This document shows positions 49,105 to 59,075 of a stretch of DNA of 64,000 nt, piece by piece. Every line of letters begins with the position of its first letter. Position 1 is the first letter of the stretch. The position numbers and the translations under genes are program-made. Source of the stretch: Limnoperna fortunei (lineage: Eukaryota; Mollusca; Bivalvia; Mytilida; Modiolidae); the NCBI GenBank assembly GCA_944474755.1, contig OX104118.1, forward strand, positions 70,685,575-70,749,574, read 5' to 3'. The notes below the pieces were generated by a model. That model had not been told where the DNA came from, did not search any database, and saw nothing but the letters and a program-made list of their open reading frames with translations.

Positions 49105-49623
49105 GCTGTCAACAAGATGTGCCGGAAACAACTTCTCATTACCTTTTTCAGTCCTCGAGTGAATGAGTCAAGAAACCGATACATCCACTCGATTGTTTCA
49201 CGAGTATTTCAAAAGCAAAACTCTAAAACATGGGCTAGAACTAAAGTGAAATGGAGGTATGGCCTCGATTTCGTGGTACAAAATATTCACTCTACAAAAT
49301 GGCGGCAATTTGTAACAATACACATCACGTGATATAAAAAGATCAACATATTATATTTTACATATACGTCACATACTTGAGAAATGTATTTATATTTTAT
49401 GATATGTCTAATAACTGAATCCTACTCGTTATGTAGACGTTCGTATTCCGCGATTTTTCCTCTGTTTTATTTGCATCTGGTATGTACTGATTATGTTATA
49501 TGTTGTATATCATTTCTTTTTAACCTACGTCTGACATGTATATTCAGTGACTACCTTCTGAGCCAACACAATAATAAATAAAACACAAATTATTTCAAGG
49601 ACCGAAAAGGTCACTGGTCTATT

Positions 49624-49670
49624 GAGTAATTGATTCTTTGTTTAACGCCCAGTGAGCAGTATTTTAGCTA
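49624..49670 (-). mobile_element. 3' scrap of the 9452-9852 retroposon
   Basis: Complement reads AGCTAAAATACTGCTCACTG then GGCGTTAAACAAAGAATCAA, matching the end of that family. Confidence 0.55.
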
Positions 49671-49762
49671 AATATATGACGAAAAGAAGTTAACACAATA
49701 CATAACGTTGAAAAAGGATTGGACCAACAAGTTTCCTCTCCGAATGAGACTGGATGGCTTGA

Positions 49763-49812
49763 TTTTTAAGCTGAAAGCTTTGCTGTAATTGGCGTTAAAC
49801 TATATTCAAGAA
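49763..49812 (+). mobile_element. Tail scrap of the tRNA-derived SINE
   Basis: AAGCTGAAAGCTTTGCTGTA then ATTGGCGTTAAACTATATTC matches the 3' end of the 5751-6018 family. Confidence 0.55.
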
Positions 49813-50559
49813 ACAATATCAACACTGACCTTATCTGCTGTAAATGTCAATTGACACTTTATACTTATGTTATCATGCACTGTTCTATCTAGGTATGCTG
49901 ATACAAACTAGTGATTAGTGGGATTTTCGTCTATGCCTGTGCAACCGCATAAAGCTATTTATCCTCTTACGAAGATGTTTTTGGATGCGCTTTGTCATGC
50001 ATTTCGCTTTTTTTAAATCAATATATTAAACGCAGTAATCAAAAACATTACGATATTTCTCAGATTAGAAGTTCATCGGTTTTTAAAATGGTTGATTTAT
50101 CCGTTCAATCTAGGAAAATGATAAAATCAAGACCTACTATAAAATATGCATATATATTTATCATATATTCTTGTAGTATGTTGAAGACAAATAGAACCCA
50201 GGGATTCCAAGACGTGATACAAAAGAATCAATATAAAAAATAACGACCATGAGCCAAATATACAAAACTAAACCCAAGATCATGAACACAAGACTAGCTT
50301 AAAACAAAACAACCATTGTTTATTACTCAAGATATATTTACTGGTCCCGGTCAAATAATAGTCTTAAAGTGAGGTAATTTAGAACGATGGAGTATTATGA
50401 GTAAACATATAATTGACAGTGTTAAAGGTCGCCATCAACCAGTCGATCAGCGTCTTTAATAAAATATAGCACTAATGACAGTTTGAATGGTTAAATTGCA
50501 GAAAAAATATTTGTGTTCTGCATTTTTTTAAATCTATAATAAACAGTTAATTTTTGGTG

Positions 50560-53500
50560 TTATCTCCAAACTTTCACCTTCTTTTTTCGTGCTTTTGCAT
50601 GTATCACTGACTTATTTAAATAAACGTTTTTGTTGCCTTTATGTAATTTTTGTTGATGGTGTTCTGTGAGTTCGTTATCGTCTGTGTCGTATCCCTGATC
50701 GTTGCTGGCGTGTCCTGATTTTGTGCGCGTCAATTCTACACTGTCTTCAGTGTTAGTGTTTAATGATTGAGATTTTGTCAATTTTGTTTCTTGTGTTTTT
50801 GAATTTGATTGTTCTTTGTTATTGACAGCATTAGGATGTGGATTTTGTTTTGGACGAACCTTTGTTGAGTTATCTTTAATTAAACTCAAAACACGTATTG
50901 CTTTCGTTGTGTTTACGGTTGAATGTTTTGAAATATTCAACGCTCCCATGGTCTCTGGCAAATTATCCTGGAATGGGAACAGATGTAGAGATCTCCGCTT
51001 TAAGAAAGCAAATTCTTTTTCGTATGCAATGCGTAGTAACGATTGCCTCCAAGTGTCATGCTCCTCGGAAAGCCGTTTCAGCTTCTCAGCATGCTTTAGA
51101 ACTGTAATTCTTTCATCAACTTTGGGTGGATGATTTTCCAACGGTGGTTGCTTGTTACATGACACATAGCTCTTAAAATTGTTTTGAAAATCTGCGTTTT
51201 GCAGCGATGGTTGAGTAAAAAACTTGTGACCTTTAGGCCACCTTGTATCAACTTTGCATCCTAATGTTTGTTTATCTTGTGGGTCAAACTCAAATAAAAT
51301 GCTTTCGTCCGGTTCTAGTGACACGTTTGCGGTTGAAATAGCACATTCTGGCGACGATACTCTTTCGGGTGTTAACAACTGATTAGCAATCGGAGATAAT
51401 GCACGTTCTGTTTCAGAATCATTTTCGTAAACGCTTTCGTTGGCATTTTCATCAACAAATGTGTTTGCATTTTTTCTGTTATGTTGCTTCTGATTCGCTT
51501 TTTTATGTACTTTTACCCAATCATAAACACGTTTATATGTAGTTTCACTTATCTGGTTCTTCTGATGTGCTATTTTATGTTCTTTTAACCTGTCATCAAC
51601 GATTTCGTGTGCAGTTTCTCTTTTCTGTTTTTTCTGTTTTGTTGCTTTGTGTTCTTCTACACTATCATCAAAGCTTTCGTTTGCATTTTTGCTATTATGT
51701 TTCTTCTGGTTTGCTGCTTTATCTTCTACACTATGATCAACGGTTTCGTTTGAATTTTTGCTATACTTTTTCTTCTGTTTTGCTGTTTTATCTTCTACAC
51801 TAATATCAACGATTTCGTTTGCATTGTCGCTATTTCGTGACTTCTGTTTTGCCGTTTTATCTTCTGCACTATCATCTATGCTTTTGATTGCATTTTTGCT
51901 ATTATGTTTCTTCTGGTTTGCTGCTTTATCTTCTACACTATCATCAACAATTTCGTTTGCATTTTTGCTATACTTTTTCTTCTGTTTTGCCGTTTTATCT
52001 TCTACACTAACATCAACGATTTTGTTTGCATTGTCGCTATTCTGTGACTTCTGTTTGGCTGTTTTATCTTCTACGCTATGATACATGCTTTCGATTGCAT
52101 TTTTGCTATTCTGTATCTTCTGTTTTGTTGTTTTGTCGTCTACACTATCATCCACTATTTCATTTGCAGTTTTGCTATTTAGTTTCTTTTGTTTTGTTTT
52201 TTGGTCTTCTACAATATCATCAACGATTTCGTTTGCCTTTTTGCTATTCAGCTTCTTCAGTATTGCTTTTTTGTCTTCAATAATATTATTATTGATGTTG
52301 TTTGCATTTTTGCTATTCTGTTTCTTTGAATTTGCTGTTTTGTCTTCCACACTATCATCTACGACTTTGTTTGCATTTTTGCTATTCTGTTTCTGCTGTT
52401 TTTTAGTTTTGTCTTCTACACTATCATCAACAATTTTGTTTGCACTTTCGCTATTCTGTTTCTGCTGTTTTTTAGTCTTGTCTTCTACACTATCATCAAC
52501 GATTTCATTTGCTTTTTCACTATTCTGTTTCTTTTGTTTTGCTTTTTTGTCTCCTACACTATCATCAACAATTTTGTTGGCATTTTTGTCCTTCTGTTTC
52601 GCTATTTTGTCTCCTACACTATCTTCAGCGATTTCGTTTGCATTTTTGCTATTCAGATTTGATGTCTTGTCTTCTACACTAGCATTTACAATTTTGTTGG
52701 CATTTTTGCCCTTCTGTTTTGCTGTTTTCTCTTCTACACTATCATCAACAATTTTGTTGGCATTTTTGTCCTCCTGTTTTGCTGTTTTGTCTTCTACACT
52801 ATCTTCAGCGATTTCGTTTGCATTTTTGCTATTCAGATTTGATGTCTTGTTTTCTACACTAGCATCAACAATTTTGTTGGCATTTTTGCCTTTCTGTTTT
52901 GCTGTTTTGTCTTCTACACTATCATCAACAATTTTGTTGGCATTTTTGGCCTTCTGTTTTGCTGTTTTGTCTCCTACACTATCTTCAGCGATTTCGTTTG
53001 CATTTTTGCTATTCAGATTTGATGTCTTGTCTTCTACACTATCATCAACAATTTTGTTGGTATTTTTGCTCTTCTGTTTTGCTGTTTTTCCTTCTACACT
53101 ATCTTCAACAATTTTGTTGGTATTTTTGCCCTTCTGTTTTGCTGTTTTTCCTTCTACACTATCTTCAACAATTTTGTTGGTATTTTCGCCCTTCTGTTTT
53201 GCTGTTTTTCTTTCTACACTATCTTCAACAATTTTGTTGGCATTTTCGCCCTTCTGTTTTGCTGTTTTGTCCTCCACACTATCTTCAACAATTTTGTTGG
53301 CATTTTTGGCCTTCTGTTTTGCTGCATTATCTTCTACACTATCTTCAACAATTTTGTTCGCATTTTCGCCCTTCTGTTTTGCTGTTTTTCCTTCTACACT
53401 ATCTTCAACAAATTTGTTGGCATTTTCGCCTTTCTGTTTTGCTGCTTTATCTTCTACACTATCTTCAACAATTTCGTTTGGATTTTTGCTATTTTGTTTA

Positions 53501-54132
53501 TTTTGTTTTGCTGTTTTGTCTTCTACGCCGATTTCATTTGCATTTTTGCTATTCTGTTTCTTTCGATGTCCTGCTTTTTCTTCTACACTATTATCACCGA
53601 TTTCATTTGCATTTTTGCTATTCTTTTTCGTCTGTTTTGCTGCTTTTTCTTCTACACTATCATCACTGATTTCGGTTGGATTATTGCTATTCTGTTTCCT
53701 ATTGTTTGTCTTTTTTTCTTCTACCCAAACATCAACGTGTATGTTTTCGTTCCCGCTTTTCTTTTTCGTCTGTTGTTTTGCTTGTTTTTGATTTTCTACT
53801 CTAGGATTAACTCTTTCTGTTCCATTTTTTATATTCTGTTTCTTCCGGTTTGCCGTTTTGTGTTCTTCTTTATAAGCATCAACACGTTTGTTTGAATTTT
53901 TGCTTTTCGTTCTCTTCTGATTAGCTGGTTTGTTTTTTTCTTCCCAAAATTCATCGTTTTCGCTATCATTTTCCAAATCATTATAGAAATCTTGTTTGTC
54001 AATTCCTCTTAACAACCTGATTGTTTCTAGTAACTCCATTTGTTTTTCTTTTTCTCTTTTGTATCTTTGCTTTAATTCGTTACATACAGTGGATAAGGTA
54101 TTGGTTGTCCGCAGATGCTGTTTAAATCTCTG
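50560..54132 (-). CDS. Family copy 3, terminal exon with giant internal repeat
   Basis: Unrecognised protein, function unknown. A single uninterrupted 1190-codon exon follows TTGCAG at 54133. Residues about 1-65 match the other copies (N-E-L-K-Q-R-Y-K-R-E-K-E, L-L-E-T-I-R-L-L-R-G-I-D-K-Q-D-F-Y). Residues about 70-890 are some 37 tandem units of 20 or 23 residues, consensus N-A-N-K-I-V-D-D-S-V-E-D-K-T-A-K-Q-K, highly charged and probably disordered. The conserved end follows: A-L-S-P-I-A-N-Q-L-L-T-P (about 905), K-V-D-T-R-W-P-K-G-H-K-F-F-T (about 957) and L-L-R-I-A-Y-E-K. A copy-specific tail ends in basic K-A-R-K-K-K-V-K, which could be a nuclear localisation signal. The frame is maintained through all repeats, as expected under selection on the protein. 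With the upstream exons it predicts about 1300 residues. Long open frames on the opposite strand are shadows of the repeat. Confidence 0.87.
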   Translation of the reverse strand, partial: QRFKQHLRTTNTLSTVCNELKQRYKREKEKQMELLETIRLLRGIDKQDFYNDLENDSENDEFWEEKNKPANQKRTKSKNSNKRVDAYKEEHKTANRKKQNIKNGTERVNPRVENQKQAKQQTKKKSGNENIHVDVWVEEKKTNNRKQNSNNPTEISDDSVEEKAAKQTKKNSKNANEIGDNSVEEKAGHRKKQNSKNANEIGVEDKTAKQNKQNSKNPNEIVEDSVEDKAAKQKGENANKFVEDSVEGKTAKQKGENANKIVEDSVEDNAAKQKAKNANKIVEDSVEDKTAKQKGENANKIVEDSVERKTAKQKGENTNKIVEDSVEGKTAKQKGKNTNKIVEDSVEGKTAKQKSKNTNKIVDDSVEDKTSNLNSKNANEIAEDSVGDKTAKQKAKNANKIVDDSVEDKTAKQKGKNANKIVDASVENKTSNLNSKNANEIAEDSVEDKTAKQEDKNANKIVDDSVEEKTAKQKGKNANKIVNASVEDKTSNLNSKNANEIAEDSVGDKIAKQKDKNANKIVDDSVGDKKAKQKKQNSEKANEIVDDSVEDKTKKQQKQNSESANKIVDDSVEDKTKKQQKQNSKNANKVVDDSVEDKTANSKKQNSKNANNINNNIIEDKKAILKKLNSKKANEIVDDIVEDQKTKQKKLNSKTANEIVDDSVDDKTTKQKIQNSKNAIESMYHSVEDKTAKQKSQNSDNANKIVDVSVEDKTAKQKKKYSKNANEIVDDSVEDKAANQKKHNSKNAIKSIDDSAEDKTAKQKSRNSDNANEIVDISVEDKTAKQKKKYSKNSNETVDHSVEDKAANQKKHNSKNANESFDDSVEEHKATKQKKQKRETAHEIVDDRLKEHKIAHQKNQISETTYKRVYDWVKVHKKANQKQHNRKNANTFVDENANESVYENDSETERALSPIANQLLTPERVSSPECAISTANVSLEPDESILFEFDPQDKQTLGCKVDTRWPKGHKFFTQPSLQNADFQNNFKSYVSCNKQPPLENHPPKVDERITVLKHAEKLKRLSEEHDTWRQSLLRIAYEKEFAFLKRRSLHLFPFQDNLPETMGALNISKHSTVNTTKAIRVLSLIKDNSTKVRPKQNPHPNAVNNKEQSNSKTQETKLTKSQSLNTNTEDSVELTRTKSGHASNDQGYDTDDNELTEHHQQKLHKGNKNVYLNKSVIHAKARKKKVKVWR
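51470..53930. repeat. Coding minisatellite, 60- and 69-bp units
   Basis: About 37 units inside the copy 3 exon. In minus-strand order, units from about 53500 down to 52560 are mostly 60 bp (20 codons), and those below are mostly 69 bp (23 codons, with an extra K-Q-N-S-type insertion). All lengths are multiples of three. A 180-bp higher-order period is visible at about 52560-53040 (blocks ending S-N-L-N-S-K recur every third unit), and a 207-bp period at about 51650-52090 (K-K-K-Y-S-K and K-K-H-N-S-K units alternate in threes). Confidence 0.92.
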
Positions 54133-54169
54133 CTGCAATTTTAAGAAAATGGGTTTATGTTCACATTAA

Positions 54170-54350
54170 GGATAGACAAGCAGAAACTGCTTACTCCTCC
54201 GGAGCACATGAATTGACTTTCATGTTCTTGAGATCGTTTCGCTGGCTTTGTTGGTGTGTTATTTTGTTCTGTGTCCCGTGTCTTTGTGTTAGTGTTTTGG
54301 ACTGCGTGATTTGTTTTCCACTTGGGTATCTTTTGGATTTTTAGTACAAT
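54170..54350 (+). mobile_element. Diverged retroelement 3' tail in copy 3 intron
   Basis: CAGAAACTGCTTACTCCTCC, GGAGCACATGAATTGACTTT and the T/G-rich stretch TGTCTTTGTGTTAGTGTTTT follow the plan of the tail at 5435-5620. More diverged than the other copies. Confidence 0.6.
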
Positions 54351-54758
54351 ACCATAAGTGTTTAGTAAAATATCACACGCAGATTTATGTACATCTTGGC
54401 GCATCATATTGTAAAAATGTCATGGTAATGAACTTAATATTTTAGTTTTATAAATGTTGAACAGAAATAAGGAACAAGTTGAAGAGTAACAAACAATACA
54501 TTAATTAATGGCAACACATAAAAAATTACTAAGGCATATGCTCATGTTGCGTCATAAAGACATCAGCTGAGTACTACAAATATCGGAACGGCCAGCAATT
54601 AAAATTATCAAGAGCTTTTATCACCATAATTCGAAAAACGGAATGTCGAACGCGAAAAACAAATGTCGGCTACATATTGGGAGAAGAACATTTTTATAAT
54701 ATAAAACTTTTTTAATTTAAGGGCAGAAATGGATTAATGATATTCGGTCATATTCTTT

Positions 54759-55090
54759 GAGATTACTTTAACTAGCCTAGATATTTTTGTCTTGTCTTAG
54801 AGGTTACTATAACTAGTCTGGAGGATTTTGTCGTATCTTTGAGGTTACTATAACAAGTCTGGATACTTTTCTCGTGTCTGTGAGGTCACTATAAAATGGA
54901 GATATTCTTTTCGTGACTTTAAGGTTTCTTTAAATAGTCTGGAGGTTATGTTTGTGTTTTTGAGCTTACTTTAACTAGCCTGGAGGTTATTGTTGTGTCT
55001 TTGAGATTACTTTAACTAGCCTGAAGATTTGTTGTCGAATCCTTGCGGTAACTATAACTAGCCTTTAGGTTGTTTTTCGTGTAAAATGAG
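54759..55090. repeat. 41-bp minisatellite, about 8 units
   Basis: Units start GAGGTTACTATAACTAG(T/C)CTGGAGG and end T-TGTCGTGTCTTT; the first three are exactly 41 bp and later ones vary by deletion and substitution. Non-coding (in-frame stops). Confidence 0.85.
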
Positions 55091-55289
55091 GTTGGTATTA
55101 CATTGAGGTTTTCTTCTTGTTTGTTTTTAATGCTTGAGGTTTGTTCCGTTGTATTTTCGTGAAGATTTCATTTTCTGCTTGTTTGTTGCTTGTTGCAGTA
55201 ACCTTTGCCAGTTTTCTCTGGTTTATACTATACGAAATATTTGCTTTCATCATTTTCAAAAAGTTTCAAATTTAGTAAAAACACGTCAT

Positions 55290-55352
55290 TAATATAGTTG
55301 AAATATGGCTCCTCGCTGGACGTTAAGCAAATATCCAATCGATCGATCATTC
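55290..55352 (+). mobile_element. 3' scrap of the 9452-9852 retroposon
   Basis: ATATAGTTGAAATATGGCTC, CTCGCTGGACGTTAAGCAAA then CCAATCGATCGATC matches the end of that family. Confidence 0.7.
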
Positions 55353-55395
55353 AGGAAATTTAAGATATAAACTTTGAACACATAATTAATTGTAC

Positions 55396-55725
55396 CGTGG
55401 TCTTTGCTGGAAAAGTACGACGTGGACTGCCATCATAATAAATTTGTACTCCAGATGGAGTACCTTTTCCAGAATCTTTCATTGTTGACATATAGTCGTG
55501 CTGTTGAAGAGTCGATCTTCTTGATTTATCACCATGATTTTCCACCACTTGTTGGTCACGTGGTTCGTTAACAATTCTACTGGAAAGAGATGGAATGTTC
55601 TCATCTTTATTTTGATCTTTAGTGACATTTGGGTTTTTTCTCTTAATTCGTGCTTGTCTGATTTTATCTCGAATTTTTTTTCTCAGCATCAACTCATCGA
55701 AGTATTCGTCGGCATCAAAGTTATC
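55396..55725 (-). CDS. Family copy 3, 5' coding exon
   Basis: A 330-nt, 110-codon phase-0 exon after a TTGCAG acceptor at 55726. The product begins D-N-F-D-A-D-E-Y-F-D-E-L-M-L-R-K-K, then a strongly basic R-D-K-I-R-Q-A-R-I-K-R-K. It continues with I-P-S-L-S-S-R-I-V-N-E, then M-K-D-S-G-K-G-T-P-S-G-V and ends P-A-K-T-T. It is the same length as the copy 1 exon. The acidic-helix plus basic-helix start is the most conserved part among the three copies. The downstream in-frame reading past the GTACAA donor shows no similarity, so the exon end is set by comparison with copy 1. No known domain recognised. Confidence 0.8.
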
Positions 55726-58485
55726 CTGCAATTATTTTTGTTTATTATTATCTTAATTCAATAGAAGACACTACAACACCAATCATTTCTTAAACACTTT
55801 CAAATTAATTTAATTAATAACAACATAAATGCATGTAGATTTCACATACCAAAAATGTGCATGTTTCATATCATTAACACATGTTTAAATATATTGATGT
55901 AAACTGAAATATTGCATTACATAAGTCAAAATTGTTCAATGAAAGTATTTTTTAAATAAATAACAAATATACCTATGTACTTTCAACAAATAAACCTATG
56001 GACTTTTAACAAATAAACCTATGAACTTTTAAAAAATAAACTTTTGACTCGGTGCAAGAAGTTGTTAAACACATTCAACATAAGATTTCCACCTTCTAGC
56101 TTTGTCTTGGAACAAATGACACGCGTCTACAGCAACTTTTAATTAGCAGTAGTTGGGAAGGTTCCAATTTAGCCAATTTACACATAATAGGAAATCATTA
56201 ATGAAAATCACAGACAGAACAAGTACGAAAACAGAAACATACACTCTCACGTTTTGGGGACATAATTATTGTTACACCGCAAAATATAACTATATAAAAA
56301 CAAGGTACTACAGAAAATTTATAATTGCATATAAATAAGCAGCTGTTGAAGCATGCAAGTACAACTTGTCACTTCCGTTTTTAATGTTATCGTCGACAGT
56401 TGTGTTCAAACGTAATAAAAGAACTGTAAAAATATACATATACAACCTTGTGGAATGGTTTGTTCTGGGTTTCTTTGAAGTTATATGCACATTCGTTTAG
56501 ATAAAATGTTAAGCGGTGCTAGGGGTGAAGCTTGTTTTCTAACCTCAACATCAATCTTCAACAATTTTACATACAGCAGTTTCGACTTTATAGGTTTGAA
56601 TTTTCGGAAAAGTCGATTCCCTCCGTTGCTTGTTATTAAATACATTCACATTTTTATTTGTGTTATTTTTTGTGCTGACGGAATGAGAATTTTTAATACA
56701 TCATTTAAGGTCCTCGTCCAAAGTAGGTTTAAAGAACCTGGACAAATTAACCTAATTGCGTACCTTGTATAAACAATTCCAGAAAAGTGCTGTTTTTCAC
56801 CATTCACATTAGAAATAACTCATGGTTTGTACTCATTTACAAGTCATTGATTATTTTATACCGAGTGTTATGAGTAAATCTGCATAACCTCCATGGATTA
56901 AAAGAAACTTTCCAATTGTGTAAATTCAAAATTATATTTACGTGCCGATCAAAGGCAAAATAGTTTTGCACTTTACAAGAATATTTTTCTTTGAATTTAA
57001 AATTGCAGTTTTATTTATAAAATATTTACGCTACTTATATTAAATCTTCGGTTCGCATTCGATAACAATACTTTTAGCAATTTCGAGTGTAAGCGCCATT
57101 TGTCAGTATATTGTTATGCAATAATATGAGGAGATTCCCAGTAAACAACAAATGTAAAGAAATTGAAGTTATGTATGAAAACATCATCAAAGATATCGTG
57201 TATCAAACTTATTACGGCAGATGCACGTTTTATCAAATCAAGAATCATCAGTTGCGTTTAAATCTAAAAAAACACATATTCAAAATCCAAATAAAGTATT
57301 ATAGAGCTTTTAAAATCAAAATTAGAAATCCGTGCAAATAGAAAAACCTTAGACGTTAAATCATTTTCGCATGTTCAGAGCGGTACATTTAGACAATGAC
57401 TATATCACTTAATAAAGAAATGCTATTTCAGCTTATCAGTGTGACTTCTTGGCTGAAAATACTTTCTTGGACACAGTTGACCCAATAGTTGCACATAAAA
57501 TGTCATCACAGATACCAAGGTGGTACCATTTACTACTTTAGACGCACTTTTCGGAAATATCGCAATTTATTTTCCATTTTTCATATCTCTATAAGCAAAA
57601 GTCTTGGTTTTTTGCACAGCTTATTCCATGTTTTTCATTATGCTCGTTTTGTAATATCTATTTGACTATTTCCATTTTCGATTTAAACAATTTATGTTAC
57701 CACACTTAATATAATAAATAGATTGCAGTCGATCTATATCTATGTTGTGTATGGTTAAATCATATTTAAACATTTACAATAAATTTAATGCTACACAACA
57801 GGTAGATAAACATGAATCTGCATTTACATATGCAAACTGAAACTTGTCAACTGCATCATGAGTTGAGTTTGTCTCTGAATTATTTCCCTTACTATTGGAA
57901 TAATAATTCTAAATGATAATAACGTTATGTTATATTTATTGCTTACATTCATTTTTTCCTACAAAAGATGCTTATTGATTTTTAACATAAATATCGAAAC
58001 TTGACATGTTATTACTTTTGGCACATTTACACTACCGTTATGATACATTTAGCTTTCTACATGTCAGTAAAATCATTTTTGAATATGTTGTGAAATTTTC
58101 TATGCTATAAAAAATGGAATAAATTGCTGTATAAATAAACATGTACATGAGACAATAATCAAATAAGAATTCATATAAAACATAATAATGTCTTGTTATT
58201 CATAATTCCTGGATTGTTTAGATAATAGCTAGGCTGACTAAAGAAATAAAAAAGCCTATGGAGAACAAAAGAAAAGAAGAGGCACATTTTACATAAAAGA
58301 GAGTCAATAATAATGTTAAAATACTTTATATCTGCAGTGAAATGGTCAAGTAAGCAGGAAGAGAAGAAACTGGTAAAATAAAACGAATGAAACATCTGCT
58401 CTCAGCTAGAAAGAAACATTTCCAGAAATAGAGATCTAGCGGGGAATTACACTTTCGAGTGTGAAAGACATTTGCCCAATGTCAC
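55726..58485. other. AT-rich DNA 5' of family copy 3
   Basis: No ATG-donor initiator exon like those of copies 1 and 2 is evident here. Short open frames (56485-56772, 57111-57341) have no motifs. A degenerate three-times repeat of ATAAACCTATG(G/A)ACTTT lies at about 55970-56045. Confidence 0.4.
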
Positions 58486-59075
58486 AAGAATCCACTACAT
58501 CGCCAGTATCTAGACATAATCTACTACAGGACTGACAGTCCATCAAACCAGTATCGCACCGGAATCCACTACAGGACCGATGTTAAGCCTATGGAGAACC
58601 AGTATTGCACCAGAATCCACTAATGGAAGGACAGTTCTTCAAGCCAGTATCGTGCTAGAACCCACTACAAGACCGACAGTCCATCAAGCCAGTATCAAGC
58701 TATAACCCACTACATGACTGAGAGTTTATCAAACCGCAAAATAATCCACTACAGGAAGAACAGTCTATCAAGCCAGTACAGGACAGACAGTCCATCTAGC
58801 CAATATCAAGCTAGAACCCACTACAGGACCGACAATCCATCAAACCAGTATCGCACCAGAATCCACTACAGGACGGAGTTCTTCAAGCCAATATCGTGCT
58901 AGAACCCACTACAAGACCGACAGTCTATCAAGCCAGTATCAAGCTAGAACCCAATATAGCACCGACAGTCCATCAAACCAGTATCGCACCAGAATCCACT
59001 ATAGTACCGATAGTCCATCAACCCAGTATCACACCAGAACCCACTACAGGACCGACATTCCTTCAAGCCAATATT
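58486..59075. repeat. 45-bp minisatellite, about 12-13 units
   Basis: Consensus begins CCAGTATCGCACCAGAATCC and continues ACTACAGGACCGACAGTCCA then TCAAA; 45 bp is 15 codons. All three plus-strand frames of the consensus are free of stops. The best continuous run (58896-59141) reads 15-residue units of the type x-E-P-T-T-x-P-T-V-H-Q-x-S-I-x. Earlier units have 1-2 base and larger indels that shift frame. It may be a decayed coding repeat or a non-coding minisatellite; no flanking exon structure is evident. Confidence 0.9.

Larger units (their letters stand above)
49106..50559. other. Intergenic DNA with SINE scraps
   Basis: Between the LINE and family copy 3. Contains two SINE scraps (49624-49670 and 49763-49812). 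The rest is AT-rich with no gene recognised. Confidence 0.45.
54133..55395 (-). other. Intron 2 of family copy 3
   Basis: Phase-0 intron from the donor after A-C-C-A-C-G at 55395 (GTACAA, weak) to TTGCAG at 54133. It contains a retroelement tail (54170-54350), a 41-bp minisatellite (54759-55090) and a retroposon scrap (55290-55352). Confidence 0.65.

Noticed and set aside
52085..53791. 568-codon open frame (and several shorter ones) on the plus strand across the repeat of family copy 3
   Set aside because: It is the opposite strand of the 60/69-bp coding array. Its Leu/Phe/Ser-rich sequence follows directly from the complement of Lys/Asn/Glu codons, and the open length is inherited from the repeat. 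The minus frame has paralogues, splice sites and conserved ends; the plus frame has none.
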